The notes beneath the pieces were generated by a model that did no database searches, had not been told where the DNA came from, and saw nothing but the letters and a program-made list of their open reading frames with translations. DNA of 64,000 nt. Origin: Comamonas halotolerans. Lineage in GTDB: Bacteria; Pseudomonadota; Gammaproteobacteria; Burkholderiales; Burkholderiaceae_C. The stretch lies in contig NZ_JASAUZ010000002.1 of assembly GCF_030162935.1 (NCBI RefSeq), positions 58,750 through 122,749 of the forward strand. The letters run 5' to 3'. Made by a program: the position numbers and the translations under genes. Below, piece by piece: positions 8,519 through 17,775 of the stretch. Position 1 is the first letter of the stretch. Every line of letters starts with the position of its first letter.

Positions 8519-11356
8519 TTACAGCGTACGCGCGATTTCCTTGATTTCGAACACTTCCAGCATATCGCCTTCGCGGATGTCGTTGTAGTTGCGCAGCTTG
8601 ATACCGCACTCGAAGCCTTCCTTGACTTCCTTGACATCGTCCTTCATGCGACGCAGCGATTCGATTTCGCCCGTGTAGATAACCACGTTGTCGCGCAGCA
8701 AACGGAAGTGCGCGCTGCGGGTAACGTGACCCTGGGTGATGTACGAACCTGCAACTGTGCCGATCTTGGAAGCAACAAACACCGTACGGATCTCGGCCAT
8801 ACCGATGATCTCTTCGCGCTTTTCAGGAGCCAGCATGCCGGACATGGCGGACTTCACTTCGTCTACCGCATCGTAAATGATGTTGTAGTAGCGCAGATCC
8901 ACATCATTGCCTTCGGCCGTCTTACGGGCTTGAGCGTCAGCACGCACGTTAAAGCCGATGATGATGGCATTGGAAGCCAGCGCCAGATTGACGTCGGACT
9001 CAGAGATACCACCCACGCCAGAGTACACGATCTGTACCTTGACTTCGTCGGTCGACAGCTTGAGCAGCGAAGCAGCCAGTGCTTCTTGCGAGCCTTGTAC
9101 GTCAGCCTTGATGATCAAAGGCAGTGTCTGCACATTGCCAGCCGTCATGTCGGAGAACATGTTCTCCAGCTTGGCGGCTTGCTGCTTGGCCAGCTTGGTG
9201 TTGCGGAACTTGCCTGCACGATAGGTAGCAATTTCACGGGCACGACGCTCGTCAGCCATCACCATGAACTCGTCACCAGCCAAAGGAACATCAGACAAAC
9301 CTTGGATTTCCACAGGAATCGAAGGACCAGCTTCCTTGGCGCTCTTACCATCTTCGTCCAACATGGCACGTACACGGCCATAGGTTTGGCCTGCCAGCAC
9401 CACATCACCCACCTTGAGCGTACCGGACTGCACCAGCACGGTGGCCACAGAGCCGCGGCCCTTGTCCAGCTGTGCTTCAATGACCAGTCCCTTGGCAGCT
9501 GCATCCACAGGTGCCTTCAACTCCAGCACTTCGGCTTGCAGCAGTACTTGCTCCAGCAGATTGTCGATGCCCGCACCAGTCTTGGAAGACACCGCGATAA
9601 ACGGAGAGTCACCGCCGTACTCTTCAGGCACCACTTCTTCCACCACCAACTCTTGCTTGACGCGCTCGGGGTTGGCTTCTGGCTTGTCAGCCTTGGTGAT
9701 AGCGACCACGATAGGAACACCAGCGGCCTTGGCGTGCTTGATCGCTTCCTTGGTCTGGGGCATTACGCCGTCGTCGGCTGCACACACCAGAATCACGATG
9801 TCCGTGGACTGTGCGCCACGGGCACGCATGGCGGTAAACGCCTCGTGACCCGGGGTATCCAGGAAGGTCACGATACCGCGTGGAGTTTCCACGTGGTACG
9901 CACCGATGTGCTGGGTAATGCCACCTGCTTCACCAGAAGCAACGCGCGAACGACGGATGTAGTCCAGCAACGAAGTCTTACCGTGGTCAACGTGACCCAT
10001 CACGGTCACCACAGGCGCACGAGGCAACAGCTCACCGGTGTACTTGGCCGCATCTTCTTCGCTGAAGGCTTCAGGCGAATCCAGTGCAGCCACCTTGGCG
10101 GTGTGCCCCATTTCTTCCACCACGATCATGGCGGTGTCTTGATCCAAAGGCTGGTTGATGGTGACCATCTGGCCCATCTTCATCAGCACCTTGATCAGCT
10201 CGGAAGCCTTCACGGCCATCTTGTGGGCCAACTCAGCCACAGTGATGGTTTCGGGCACGGAAATTTCCAGAGCGCGGAATTCTTGCTGTTGCTGCTGCTG
10301 GTCGTTGCGATCGCCACGACGGCCGCCACGAGGACCACCACGCCAGTTCGAGCGGCCTACGCCACCGGAGCTGTCGCCACGGGTCTTGATTTCCTTCTTC
10401 TTGCCTGCATCATTGCCCCAGCTTGAAGACAGCTTGGAAGACTTGACTTCCTTGTCCTTGCCGCGACCTGGCGCAGAAGAATCCTTGTCCTTGGTCGTCG
10501 ATGTTGTGGCGCCCTTCGCATCCTTGGAACCAGCAGGCTTCTTGGCATCAGCAGCAGGAGCAGCAGGCTTTTTGGGCTCTTCAGGCTTCTTGGCAACCAA
10601 AACCTTTTTGGGCGCAGCCATCATGGCGCGAATGGCTTCGGCTTCTTGCAAAGCCTTGCGACGGCGATCTTCCAGGTCCTTGGCACGCGCAGCTTCTTCC
10701 GCTTGGCGTTGACGGGATTCTTCCTCTGCCTTGGCACGCGCTTCAGCTTGTGCCTTGGCACGTGCTTCAGCAAACGCAGCATTGCCAGCCGCCGCTTCCT
10801 TGGCTGCTTCCTTGGCTTGACGCGCCTTGGCAGCCTCGGCAGCTGCGTAAGCAGCTGCACGCTCTTCAGCTTCGCGCTCCTTGCGCTCGCGCTCTTCGCG
10901 CGCTTCTCTTTCTTGACGCGCTTGCGCCAGTTCCACTTCTTGTTGGCTAATCATCTCTGCTTGCTTGCGTGCTTCTTCCTCGCGGCGTGCCAGCTCTTGA
11001 GAAGCTTGCGCAGCTTGAGCAGAACGGGCTGCAGCCTCAGCAGCCACTTCGGGGGCATCGTCACGTTTGATGAAAGTACGCTTCTTGCGCACTTCCACTT
11101 GAATGGTGCGGGCCTTGCCAGTGGCATCGGCCTGCTTGATCTCGCTGGTCGACTTCTTGGTCAGCGTGATCTTCTTTTTGCCTTCCTCAGATCCATGGCT
11201 GGCTTTGAGGTGTGACAACAGTTTTTGCTTGTCCGCTTCGGTCAAGGCGTCTGAGCTGGAATTCTTGGCCACGCCAGCGGCTTTGAGTTGCTCCAGCAGG
11301 GTCTCAGGGGATTTTTTAAGTTCGTTTGCGAACTCAGCGACAGTGTTCAAAGACAT
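8519..11356 (-). CDS. infB: Translation initiation factor IF-2
   Basis: GTPase that brings initiator tRNA to the 30S subunit and promotes subunit joining. 945 aa, the long form found in many Betaproteobacteria. N-terminal IF2_N-type segments ([23 protein letters not shown]), then about 250 residues of Ala/Glu/Arg/Lys-rich, probably helical linker, a Gly/Arg-rich patch ([18 protein letters not shown]), a second IF2_N module and the G domain starting near residue 445 with [25 protein letters not shown] and TKADKP. Domains II-IV follow to the end. It lies 24 nt after nusA in the conserved operon. Confidence 0.97.
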   Translation of the reverse strand: MSLNTVAEFANELKKSPETLLEQLKAAGVAKNSSSDALTEADKQKLLSHLKASHGSEEGKKKITLTKKSTSEIKQADATGKARTIQVEVRKKRTFIKRDDAPEVAAEAAARSAQAAQASQELARREEEARKQAEMISQQEVELAQARQEREAREERERKEREAEERAAAYAAAEAAKARQAKEAAKEAAAGNAAFAEARAKAQAEARAKAEEESRQRQAEEAARAKDLEDRRRKALQEAEAIRAMMAAPKKVLVAKKPEEPKKPAAPAADAKKPAGSKDAKGATTSTTKDKDSSAPGRGKDKEVKSSKLSSSWGNDAGKKKEIKTRGDSSGGVGRSNWRGGPRGGRRGDRNDQQQQQQEFRALEISVPETITVAELAHKMAVKASELIKVLMKMGQMVTINQPLDQDTAMIVVEEMGHTAKVAALDSPEAFSEEDAAKYTGELLPRAPVVTVMGHVDHGKTSLLDYIRRSRVASGEAGGITQHIGAYHVETPRGIVTFLDTPGHEAFTAMRARGAQSTDIVILVCAADDGVMPQTKEAIKHAKAAGVPIVVAITKADKPEANPERVKQELVVEEVVPEEYGGDSPFIAVSSKTGAGIDNLLEQVLLQAEVLELKAPVDAAAKGLVIEAQLDKGRGSVATVLVQSGTLKVGDVVLAGQTYGRVRAMLDEDGKSAKEAGPSIPVEIQGLSDVPLAGDEFMVMADERRAREIATYRAGKFRNTKLAKQQAAKLENMFSDMTAGNVQTLPLIIKADVQGSQEALAASLLKLSTDEVKVQIVYSGVGGISESDVNLALASNAIIIGFNVRADAQARKTAEGNDVDLRYYNIIYDAVDEVKSAMSGMLAPEKREEIIGMAEIRTVFVASKIGTVAGSYITQGHVTRSAHFRLLRDNVVIYTGEIESLRRMKDDVKEVKEGFECGIKLRNYNDIREGDMLEVFEIKEIARTL

Positions 11357-11380
11357 ACTCCGTTCGATCCTCCCTGACCC

Positions 11381-12868
11381 TTATTCCTGACCGTCGGTGA
11401 ACCAGTGTTCACGCGCCTTCATGATCAAAGCCTTGGCTTCATCTTCAGTTTGACCGGTCAATTCGGTCAGTTCATCGATGGCCAAATCGGCCAAGTCATC
11501 ACGAGTCAACACACCGCCAGCTGCCAGCTTGGCTACCAGCTCGGGTGTGAGACCTTCCAGGTCGCGCAACTCTTGCGAGACACCGCTAACGCTTTCTTCC
11601 TGAGCGATTTCCATGGTCAGCAGCGCATCCTTGGCACGGGCACGCAGCTCAGTCACGGTTTCCTCATCGAAAGCCTCGATTTCCAACATCTCGGCCAGCG
11701 GCACATACGCAACTTCTTCCAAGCTGCTAAAGCCCTCTTCAACCAAGATGCCGGCAAGTTCTTCATCCACATCCAGCTTTTCCATGAACAGCTTGCGTGC
11801 GGAGTCAGTCTCTTCTGCTTGCTTCTGGGCGGACTCAGCCGCATCCATGATGTTGATTTTCCAGCCAGTCAAATCCGATGCCAAACGCACGTTTTGACCG
11901 CCACGGCCAATGGCGATAGCGAGATTTTCCTCGTCCACCACCACATCCATGGCGTGCTTTTCTTCATCCACAACAATAGAAGAGACATTGGCAGGTGCCA
12001 ATGCACCAATCACAAATTGTGCTGGATCTTCGGACCACAGCACAATGTCCACGCGCTCGCCAGCCAATTCAGTGGTCACTGCATTCACACGGGTGCCACG
12101 CACACCGACGCAAGTGCCAATGGGATCCACGCGTTTGTCATGTGAAATCACGGCGATCTTCGCACGGCTTCCAGGATCGCGTGCGCAGCTCTTGATTTCC
12201 AGTAGACCTTGCTCAATTTCTGGCACTTCGTTGCGGAACAGCTCAATCATGAACTCCGGCGCCGAACGAGACAGCACGATGGGTGCGCCACGCAAGGTCA
12301 AATCCACTTCCATGATCATGGCACGGACACGGTCACCATTGCGCAGATTCTCCTTGGGAATCATCTCGCTGCGACGCAAGCGGCCTTCCACACGGCCAGA
12401 TTCGACAATGATGTCGCCCTTGTCCATGCGCTTGACTGTGCCAGTGAAGATCTTTTCGCCACGGGCCATGAATTCGTTGAGCAGCATTTCACGTTCAGCA
12501 TCACGGATCTTTTGCAAGATCACCTGCTTGGCAGTCATCGCACCGATACGACCGATAGGCAACGACTCGATTTGCTCTTCGATGAACTCACCGACTTGAA
12601 TGCCTGGTACACGGTCTTCGGCATCCATCAGCATTTCTTCCGCTTCAGGATTTTGCAGACCCGCATCGTCAGGCACCACCACCCAACGGCGGAAGGTGTC
12701 GTAATCGCCACTGTCACGATCAATCGCAACGCGAATATCCACTTCACCTTCGTACAGCTTCTTGGTAGCTTGCGCCAAAGCCAGTTCAACAGCGCCAAAC
12801 ACCACATCGCGTTCTACATTCTTTTCGCGCGAAATGGCCTCAACCAACATCAACAGTTCGCGGTTCAT
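11381..12868 (-). CDS. nusA: Transcription termination/antitermination factor NusA
   Basis: RNA polymerase-binding factor that modulates pausing, termination and antitermination. 495 aa, normal for proteobacteria with the C-terminal acidic repeats. Order: N-terminal RNAP-binding domain (1-130), S1 domain (about 135-200, [14 protein letters not shown]), two KH domains (about 230-345, with [11 protein letters not shown] and [12 protein letters not shown]), and two helix-hairpin-helix acidic repeats (about 360-495, [15 protein letters not shown] and [15 protein letters not shown]). Lies between rimP and infB as is usual. Confidence 0.97.
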   Translation of the reverse strand: MNRELLMLVEAISREKNVERDVVFGAVELALAQATKKLYEGEVDIRVAIDRDSGDYDTFRRWVVVPDDAGLQNPEAEEMLMDAEDRVPGIQVGEFIEEQIESLPIGRIGAMTAKQVILQKIRDAEREMLLNEFMARGEKIFTGTVKRMDKGDIIVESGRVEGRLRRSEMIPKENLRNGDRVRAMIMEVDLTLRGAPIVLSRSAPEFMIELFRNEVPEIEQGLLEIKSCARDPGSRAKIAVISHDKRVDPIGTCVGVRGTRVNAVTTELAGERVDIVLWSEDPAQFVIGALAPANVSSIVVDEEKHAMDVVVDEENLAIAIGRGGQNVRLASDLTGWKINIMDAAESAQKQAEETDSARKLFMEKLDVDEELAGILVEEGFSSLEEVAYVPLAEMLEIEAFDEETVTELRARAKDALLTMEIAQEESVSGVSQELRDLEGLTPELVAKLAAGGVLTRDDLADLAIDELTELTGQTEDEAKALIMKAREHWFTDGQE

Positions 12869-12903
12869 GCGATGACTCTCCTAATTTCAATTCTTTCAAG
12901 CCT

Positions 12904-12921
12904 GGCACCTGACAGGGTGCC
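12904..12921. promoter_or_regulatory. Short hairpin between rimP and nusA
   Basis: GGCACC (12904-12909) and GGTGCC (12916-12921) form a 6-bp stem with a 6-nt loop in the 76-bp gap between rimP and nusA. There is no U-tract. Possible mRNA processing or leader structure; little else can be said. Confidence 0.35.
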
Positions 12922-12944
12922 TGTTCAGCTATGGCGTTTTTCTC

Positions 12945-13523
12945 TCAAGCGGGCTTTGAGCCGCGCCCCTTGAAGTTCACCACGGGAGCCAAACGTGCCT
13001 CTCGCAGCTCATCCAGCGCAAAACCCATTGCCTGCAGCGGCGCGGGTTCACGCTTTTTGCTCACTTTCGCACCAGGCTTGCGCGCAGGCTCGTCACTCCA
13101 GACGATCTGCCAGCCGCCCGATTCAGCACGCTCAAGCGTGCCACGGAATTTTTTACGGTTTGCATTCACGACACCACCGCCTGCAGCGCCAATCGCTTCC
13201 TTCAGGGTGATATCAATTTCAGAGCCAGTAAAGCGGACGAAGTCCTGTTCATGGCGCAATGGACGGTCGATACCGGGAGAGGAAACTTCCAACCGGGCAT
13301 AGTCCACACCATCGACCTCCAGCGCAAATTGCAGTTGGCGTGTGACTTTTTCGCAATCTTCTACTGTCACAAAAACCTCTGGTAGCGGATCCGCACCTTC
13401 TTCAGGAGCTTGCCAGGGCAAATCAATGGTGATGCGCAGCAGGCCACCTGCAGAACGCTCTATCTCCACCAGGTCATAGCCCAGACCCGTTACGGTTTGT
13501 TCAACAATTTGCTGTAGTGCCAC
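12945..13523 (-). CDS. rimP: Ribosome maturation factor RimP
   Basis: Cytoplasmic factor needed for 30S subunit maturation. 192 aa, a little longer than the usual 150-170 because of a basic C-terminal tail (KVSKKREPAPLQ... KGRGSKPA). Family features: VTGLGYDLVEIERS near the N-terminus, FVTVEDCEKVTRQL, and the diagnostic LEVSSPGIDRPLRHEQDFVRF. The start is a GTG at 13523 (MALQQIVEQTV) in a good context. First gene of the minus-strand block; its promoter must lie in 13524-13613, downstream of the terminator of the neighbouring thioredoxin-like gene. Confidence 0.94.
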   Translation of the reverse strand: MALQQIVEQTVTGLGYDLVEIERSAGGLLRITIDLPWQAPEEGADPLPEVFVTVEDCEKVTRQLQFALEVDGVDYARLEVSSPGIDRPLRHEQDFVRFTGSEIDITLKEAIGAAGGGVVNANRKKFRGTLERAESGGWQIVWSDEPARKPGAKVSKKREPAPLQAMGFALDELREARLAPVVNFKGRGSKPA

Positions 13524-13613
13524 GTGCTAAGTTCTATCCCGGAAGTACAAAAAACCCGATAACCATCCTGCAATTAGCTTGCTGGCGGCTTCGAGCTCCA
13601 AATGCAAGCGACC

Positions 13614-13641
13614 AAAAAAAAAGGGCGGTTGGTATCCGCCC
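13614..13641 (-). terminator. Terminator of the thioredoxin-like gene
   Basis: On the minus strand GGGCGG and CCGCCC form a 6-bp GC stem with a 7-nt loop (13623-13641), followed directly by nine Ts (complement of 13614-13622). It ends the thioredoxin-like transcript upstream of rimP and insulates the rimP operon. Confidence 0.88.
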
Positions 13642-13716
13642 GTTTGGTCGTGAATAGCTTATTGTATCCGCAAAGCTTTGATTCGCAACGTCAAGCTCTT
13701 GGATTTCCTGCATCAC

Positions 13717-14070
13717 TCACTGCCATTGCGCTGCAATACGCTGCCACATGGCCGTTGCCTCTTGCGGCAAAGCGGAGGATGCCGGCTGACCTTCCATCAA
13801 GGACTGCAGCAAACGCTCCAGAACCTTGATCTGCGGTAGCAATGGCCCCAGGAACATGGCTTGCGCACCATGCCCTATCAGCAATGTGGGAAAGGTTTCA
13901 ACATCCACATCCCCCACCAACGCCTCCTGATCCTCCACGTCCACCCAGGCAAAGCGCACATGTGGATACTTGTCTTGCAGCGCTTGGAACTCGGGCTCGT
14001 ACTGCCGACATACCCCACACCAAGCAGCGCACAAACACACCACACTCCAATGTGCGGGGCTGCTCATCAT
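13717..14070 (-). CDS. Thioredoxin-like protein with CGVC active site
   Basis: Predicted 117-aa cytoplasmic thioredoxin-fold protein. The redox motif is AAWCGVC near residue 20, with WCxxC spacing as in thioredoxins, and the cis-Pro loop reads ETFPTLL. The open frame can start at a TTG (14106), but the ATG at 14070, preceded by AAAGAAAG, is a better start. No signal peptide is visible. The C-terminal 40 residues are longer and less typical than in TrxA. Its partner is unknown; it is monocistronic, with its own terminator. Known family role: disulfide reduction or thiol exchange; a specific target is not inferable. Confidence 0.8.
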   Translation of the reverse strand: MMSSPAHWSVVCLCAAWCGVCRQYEPEFQALQDKYPHVRFAWVDVEDQEALVGDVDVETFPTLLIGHGAQAMFLGPLLPQIKVLERLLQSLMEGQPASSALPQEATAMWQRIAAQWQ

Positions 14071-14206
14071 TTGACTTTCTTTGTGCAACACCGTTGATGT
14101 ATCCAAAAAACAAAGCTGACCATGCTAACCACTGTCAGCCAGCCCCGACCACATTCGAATTAATGCAGAGCAAAGCACACTGCTTTTTTTTCGTTCGCCA
14201 CTAAAC

Positions 14207-14239
14207 AAAAAAGCCTCAGACTAAGTCCAAGGCTTTTTT
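14207..14239. terminator. Bidirectional terminator downstream of the 55-aa gene
   Basis: AAAAAAGCCT (14207-14216) pairs with AGGCTTTTTT (14230-14239) around a 13-nt loop. It ends the small basic protein gene on the minus strand and could also stop readthrough on plus. Confidence 0.75.
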
Positions 14240-14279
14240 ATTAGCTAATCCGGGTCACAAAAAACCCAGAAGCGCAGGA

Positions 14280-14447
14280 TTAACCCGAGTGAGCACGCTT
14301 GCCGGGGTTCTTCTTGCTGCGGGTGTGCGAACCACGCTCCAGGCTGACGCGCTGGCCACGGCCTTGAGCCAACAAGGTCACGCCGTTAGGAGCAACGGGA
14401 CGGGGGGTGCGCTTGCGATCAGCTTCAGTAACGATCTTATTGCCCAT
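14280..14447 (-). CDS. Small basic protein, 55 aa, unknown function
   Basis: The frame is open to 14525, but the ATG at 14447 (MGNKIVTEADRKR) is preceded by GGAGAG at good spacing and is taken as the start. The product is very basic (many Arg and Lys, ending SKKNPGKRAHSG) and has no Cys or hydrophobic stretch, so a nucleic-acid or ribosome-associated role is possible. It has its own terminator. No family is recognised with confidence. Confidence 0.6.
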   Translation of the reverse strand: MGNKIVTEADRKRTPRPVAPNGVTLLAQGRGQRVSLERGSHTRSKKNPGKRAHSG

Positions 14448-14714
14448 GGCAATCTCTCCAGTTGAGGTTTCAGTAAACCCGGTATTTTTCCACACACTGC
14501 AAGGCAACGTGACGGCGGGATTCAAAAAATTGTCTCACATCTTGGCTTTTCACTCATTTCCGGGTCCTTTTCAGCATACGCACCACAGCTACAAGGCATC
14601 TGGACAAACTTTCACGCGCAAGACCTACAACTTGGCGGTGCTTCTGCTACAAATACTGTGTGCTCCAAGAGCGCACCCCTGGTGCTTCGCATTTTTTGCC
14701 ACAGGACCTTGCCC

Positions 14715-15431
14715 ATGTCTTTCTTTCACCGTTCTTGCAAGACCGACATCGCCTCCGCTTGCCCTCGCTGCTCCAACCGTGACAGCCTGCACAACACTGT
14801 GAAAAGTCTTCAAGATGTTCTGCAGCAACACCGTCAATCTACTTCTGAAGCCCAAACTTCCAGCAGGTCCAGCAGCGCTGTCGTCTGTACCATTGGCCTG
14901 GCTGCGCTGGCAGGCGCGGCTATCTATGCATCGCGCAACCCTCGCCTCCCTGAGGGAGTATCCCCGATAGAAGGCTTTCAGCTCGACCGCTATCTGGGCA
15001 AGTGGTATGAGCTGGCGCGCATTGAACACAGCTTTGAAAAGGGCCTGCAGCGTACACAGGCGGAATACAGCCTCAACCCGAATGGCAGCATCCACGTCAC
15101 CAACCGGGGCTACGACCCCAAACGTGGGGAATGGAAAGTTTCTCACGGCAGGGCCAAACCAACGATTGCCGCCGATGTAGCCGCCTTAAAGGTGTCCTTC
15201 TTTGGCCCGTTCTACGGCGGCTATAACGTGGTCGCTCTGGATGATGACTACCAATGGGCCATGGTAATTGGCAGCAAACTTGATTACTTCTGGATTCTGT
15301 CGCGCACGCCTTCTCTGCCTCGTGGTGTGGAAGAGCGCCTGATGCACCAAGCACAATTGCTGGGCGTGGATACGCAAAAGGTTTTGTGGGTGCATCAAGA
15401 TGGCGTGAACCCCACCGGAAGCTACAAATAA
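14715..15431 (+). CDS. Lipocalin family protein with membrane-anchored N-terminus
   Basis: Blc-like lipocalin, expected to bind a hydrophobic ligand or lysophospholipid. The lipocalin domain begins near residue 75: EGFQLDRYLGKWYELARIEHSFEKG contains the structurally conserved G-x-W, and WILSRTPSLP is the usual C-terminal strand. 238 aa from the ATG at 14715 (AGGA about 9 nt upstream). Unlike E. coli Blc, which is a lipoprotein, this one has no lipobox; instead residues 1-55 are polar with a CPRC pair, followed by one hydrophobic helix (VVCTIGLAALAGAAIYA) that may anchor it in the inner membrane. Monocistronic. Confidence 0.82.
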   Translation: MSFFHRSCKTDIASACPRCSNRDSLHNTVKSLQDVLQQHRQSTSEAQTSSRSSSAVVCTIGLAALAGAAIYASRNPRLPEGVSPIEGFQLDRYLGKWYELARIEHSFEKGLQRTQAEYSLNPNGSIHVTNRGYDPKRGEWKVSHGRAKPTIAADVAALKVSFFGPFYGGYNVVALDDDYQWAMVIGSKLDYFWILSRTPSLPRGVEERLMHQAQLLGVDTQKVLWVHQDGVNPTGSYK

Positions 15432-15522
15432 CTCTGTTGTCTATTGATTAAATTGATTCGAGCTTGCAAAGCAATGATTCCTCGAGAGCTTTTTAAAAGC
15501 CCTTGATGGGTTTGCAAACAGA

Positions 15523-15546
15523 GTTGCGGCAAGAAGCCGCTCCCAC
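15523..15546. repeat. REP-like palindrome
   Basis: On the minus strand it reads TGTGGGAGCGGCTTCTTGCC followed by GCAAC. The core GCGGC-aagaa-GCCGC (15526-15540) forms a 5-bp stem. It strongly resembles Pseudomonas repetitive extragenic palindromes (GTGGGAGCGG, then a palindrome). Only one copy was found in the window, lying in the lipocalin-rcnB convergent gap. Confidence 0.5.
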
Positions 15547-15580
15547 AAAAAAACCGGCACTTGTTGCCGGTTTTTTTGTG
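15544..15580. terminator. Bidirectional terminator between lipocalin and RcnB-like genes
   Basis: CACAAAAAAACCGGC (15544-15558) pairs perfectly over 15 bp with GCCGGTTTTTTTGTG (15566-15580), loop ACTTGTT. An A-tract and T-tract flank the GC core, so it works in both directions for the two convergent genes. Confidence 0.92.
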
Positions 15581-15596
15581 GCGGAGCACGGAAGGC

Positions 15597-16058
15597 TCAA
15601 TTGCCCAGAATCAACTGCGCAATCACCCCGGTTGCAATCGCCACCAGCAAGTAATCGCCCCCGTATTGCACCCATTGGTGGCCACGAGGCGGTTGCCTCA
15701 AGCCGTGTCCACGCCAGTCATTGACTACATATTGGTAACCTCGGTACTGTGGGGGCACTCGACCACCTTTCACCCAATTGTGATTAGGGCCAGCGCCCAT
15801 CCGCTTGGCTTGACCAGGGGGGATGCCATGTGGATGGACAGGTCTTGCTGCGGGACCGCCTTGCATGTGCGGTGCAGGCCCAGGGCGGTGAACCTGGGGG
15901 CCAGGATGCCCCTGAGGCCCTGGAGGTCCTTTCTGCATGTGTTGCGATGGGCCATGGCCCTGCGGGCCATGTTGGCGCCCAGGCTCTGCAAAAGCGCTCA
16001 AGCTGCTCAACCCCAGAGCCAATGCAACGGCGGTGATGCCAAGGTTCTTCTTATTCAT
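15597..16058 (-). CDS. RcnB-like periplasmic protein, His/Pro/Gly-rich
   Basis: 153-aa exported protein. The ATG at 16058 has AGGGGA upstream and begins a Sec signal peptide (MNKKN, hydrophobic core, cleavage near AFA-EP, residue 24). Residues 25-95 are low complexity, rich in His, Gly, Pro and Gln (HGPQGHGP repeats). The C-terminus has the RcnB-type pattern: W-rich GGRVPPQYRG, WRGHGLRQPPRGHQWVQYGGDYLLVAIATGVI. In E. coli RcnB is a periplasmic protein linked to nickel/cobalt homeostasis; the His-rich segment here would suit metal binding, but the domain is widespread and often of unknown role. Confidence 0.8.
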   Translation of the reverse strand: MNKKNLGITAVALALGLSSLSAFAEPGRQHGPQGHGPSQHMQKGPPGPQGHPGPQVHRPGPAPHMQGGPAARPVHPHGIPPGQAKRMGAGPNHNWVKGGRVPPQYRGYQYVVNDWRGHGLRQPPRGHQWVQYGGDYLLVAIATGVIAQLILGN

Positions 16059-16161
16059 CGCGATCCCCTTTCGTGGGTGGTTGCTCATGTGCCCATAGTA
16101 AGCAGCCCTTGCAAAGCAAATCCCAAAAGTTTGTAAAGCTTTGGCAAAACCCGGTATCCAC

Positions 16162-17775
16162 CTACAACGTGGCACGCACCAACTGCTGGGTATACGGGTG
16201 TTGCGGTTGCCCCAGCACCGCATCAACTTCACCGTACTCCACCACCTCGCCGCTTTTCATCACCATCACCTCGTGAGCCATGGCTCGAATCACGTCCATA
16301 TCGTGCGTAATCAGGACATAACTCAAACCCAGCTCTCTCTGCAGACGCTGCAGCAGGCCCAGCACCTGTTTCTGGACAGTTACATCCAGCGCACTGGTCG
16401 GCTCATCAAGCACCAGAATTCTGGGGCGCACAATCAGCGCCCGTGCTACAGCCAGACGTTGGCGCTGCCCTCCTGAGAATTCATGCGGATAGCGCTGCAA
16501 CAAACCTGGGAACTGCTGCTCACTCAAGCCCACACTCAGCAGCGCAGACAGCACCTGCTCACGCCGCCCAGCTTCGCTGATGTCAGGGGCATGCACGCGC
16601 AAGCCCTCTCCCACGATCTCCTCAACCGTCAGACGCGGCGATAGCGAAGAAAACGGATCTTGAAACACCACTTGCACTTCGCGACGCAGTGCTTGATTGA
16701 CCGCCGAGTTGCGTATGGATGGCAGTTGCCAGTTTTTACCACTGATCAGCAACTCCCCTCGACTGGGCAACAGCCCCAAAAGCGCTTGAGCCAGGGTGGA
16801 TTTACCGGAGCCAGACTCTCCCACCACGCCCAAGGTTTGGCCTTCTCGCAGCCTCACATCAGCACCTTGAACTGCAATAAATTCACCCTTTTTGAACCAA
16901 CCTTTGATACCTGAAAGAGGGACCGGATAGCTGACCAGCAGATTTTTCGCTTGCACCACAACCTTGGCATGCGAATTGGCAGGCTGCACATCCCGCACAG
17001 GCTGACTTTGCAACAGCTTTTGCGTATAAGAGTGTTTGGGCTGCGCAAACAAATCAGCCACAGTGCCTTGTTCCACCAACACCCCTTGCTCCATGACCGC
17101 CACCCGGTCAGCAAAGCGGCGCACCAGATGCAAGTCATGCGTGATCAACAAAATTGCCATGCCATTTTGGCGCTGCAAATCACTCAGCAATTCCAGGATC
17201 TGTGCTCTCAGCGTTACATCCAGCGCAGTGGTTGGCTCATCGGCCAGCAGCAGCCTGGGCTTGCAAGCCAATGCCATGGCAATCATGGCACGCTGGCGCT
17301 GCCCGCCACTCAGTTGGTGAGGATAGCTTTGCGCGCGACGTTGCGGCTCTGGAATGCCGGTGGCAGCCAAAACCTCTACAGCCAGCTTCCAGGCTTGCTG
17401 CTTGCTCAGCACCTCCTTGAGTTGCAGCACTTCGGCCACCTGCGCGCCCACCGTCATCAACGGATTCAACGCAGTCATCGGCTCCTGAAAAATCATGGCC
17501 ACATCACCACCACGCACCGCACGCATTTCACGCTCTGGCAACGACAGCAGATCACGCCCATCCAGCATGGCTGTCCCACTGATATGGGCATCACCAGCCA
17601 GCCGCAGCAAGCTCAATGCAGTGATGGTTTTGCCTGAACCCGACTCCCCAACCAGCGCCAGCTTTTCTCCCGCATGAAGGTCAAAACCAACACCGCGCAC
17701 GACGGCTTTATCGCCAAAGCGCACCATGAGATCGCAAACAGACAGCAACGGTGTTTGAGAAGGTGTACCTTGCAT
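16162..17775 (-). CDS. yejF: Peptide ABC transporter, fused double ATP-binding protein (YejF)
   Basis: Energises the YejABEF importer for oligopeptides (microcin C uptake in E. coli). 537 aa with two complete ABC domains in one chain. First: VGESGSGKTITALSLL, signature LSGGQRQRAMIAMAL, Walker B LLLADEPTTALD. Second (from about residue 280): VGESGSGKSTLAQALLG, FSGGQRQRLAVARAL, ILVLDEPTSALD. A GTG at 17778 overlaps the yejE stop; the ATG at 17775 (TGATG junction) is chosen. Last gene of yejABEF. Confidence 0.93.
   Translation of the reverse strand: MQGTPSQTPLLSVCDLMVRFGDKAVVRGVGFDLHAGEKLALVGESGSGKTITALSLLRLAGDAHISGTAMLDGRDLLSLPEREMRAVRGGDVAMIFQEPMTALNPLMTVGAQVAEVLQLKEVLSKQQAWKLAVEVLAATGIPEPQRRAQSYPHQLSGGQRQRAMIAMALACKPRLLLADEPTTALDVTLRAQILELLSDLQRQNGMAILLITHDLHLVRRFADRVAVMEQGVLVEQGTVADLFAQPKHSYTQKLLQSQPVRDVQPANSHAKVVVQAKNLLVSYPVPLSGIKGWFKKGEFIAVQGADVRLREGQTLGVVGESGSGKSTLAQALLGLLPSRGELLISGKNWQLPSIRNSAVNQALRREVQVVFQDPFSSLSPRLTVEEIVGEGLRVHAPDISEAGRREQVLSALLSVGLSEQQFPGLLQRYPHEFSGGQRQRLAVARALIVRPRILVLDEPTSALDVTVQKQVLGLLQRLQRELGLSYVLITHDMDVIRAMAHEVMVMKSGEVVEYGEVDAVLGQPQHPYTQQLVRATL

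Noticed and set aside
8465..10426. 653-codon plus-strand frame
   Set aside because: Antisense shadow of infB, His/Gln-rich nonsense with no ribosome-binding site.
14172..14190. AAAGCA-cac-TGCTTT stem followed by Ts
   Set aside because: Looks like a weak plus-strand terminator, but no plus-strand gene precedes it.
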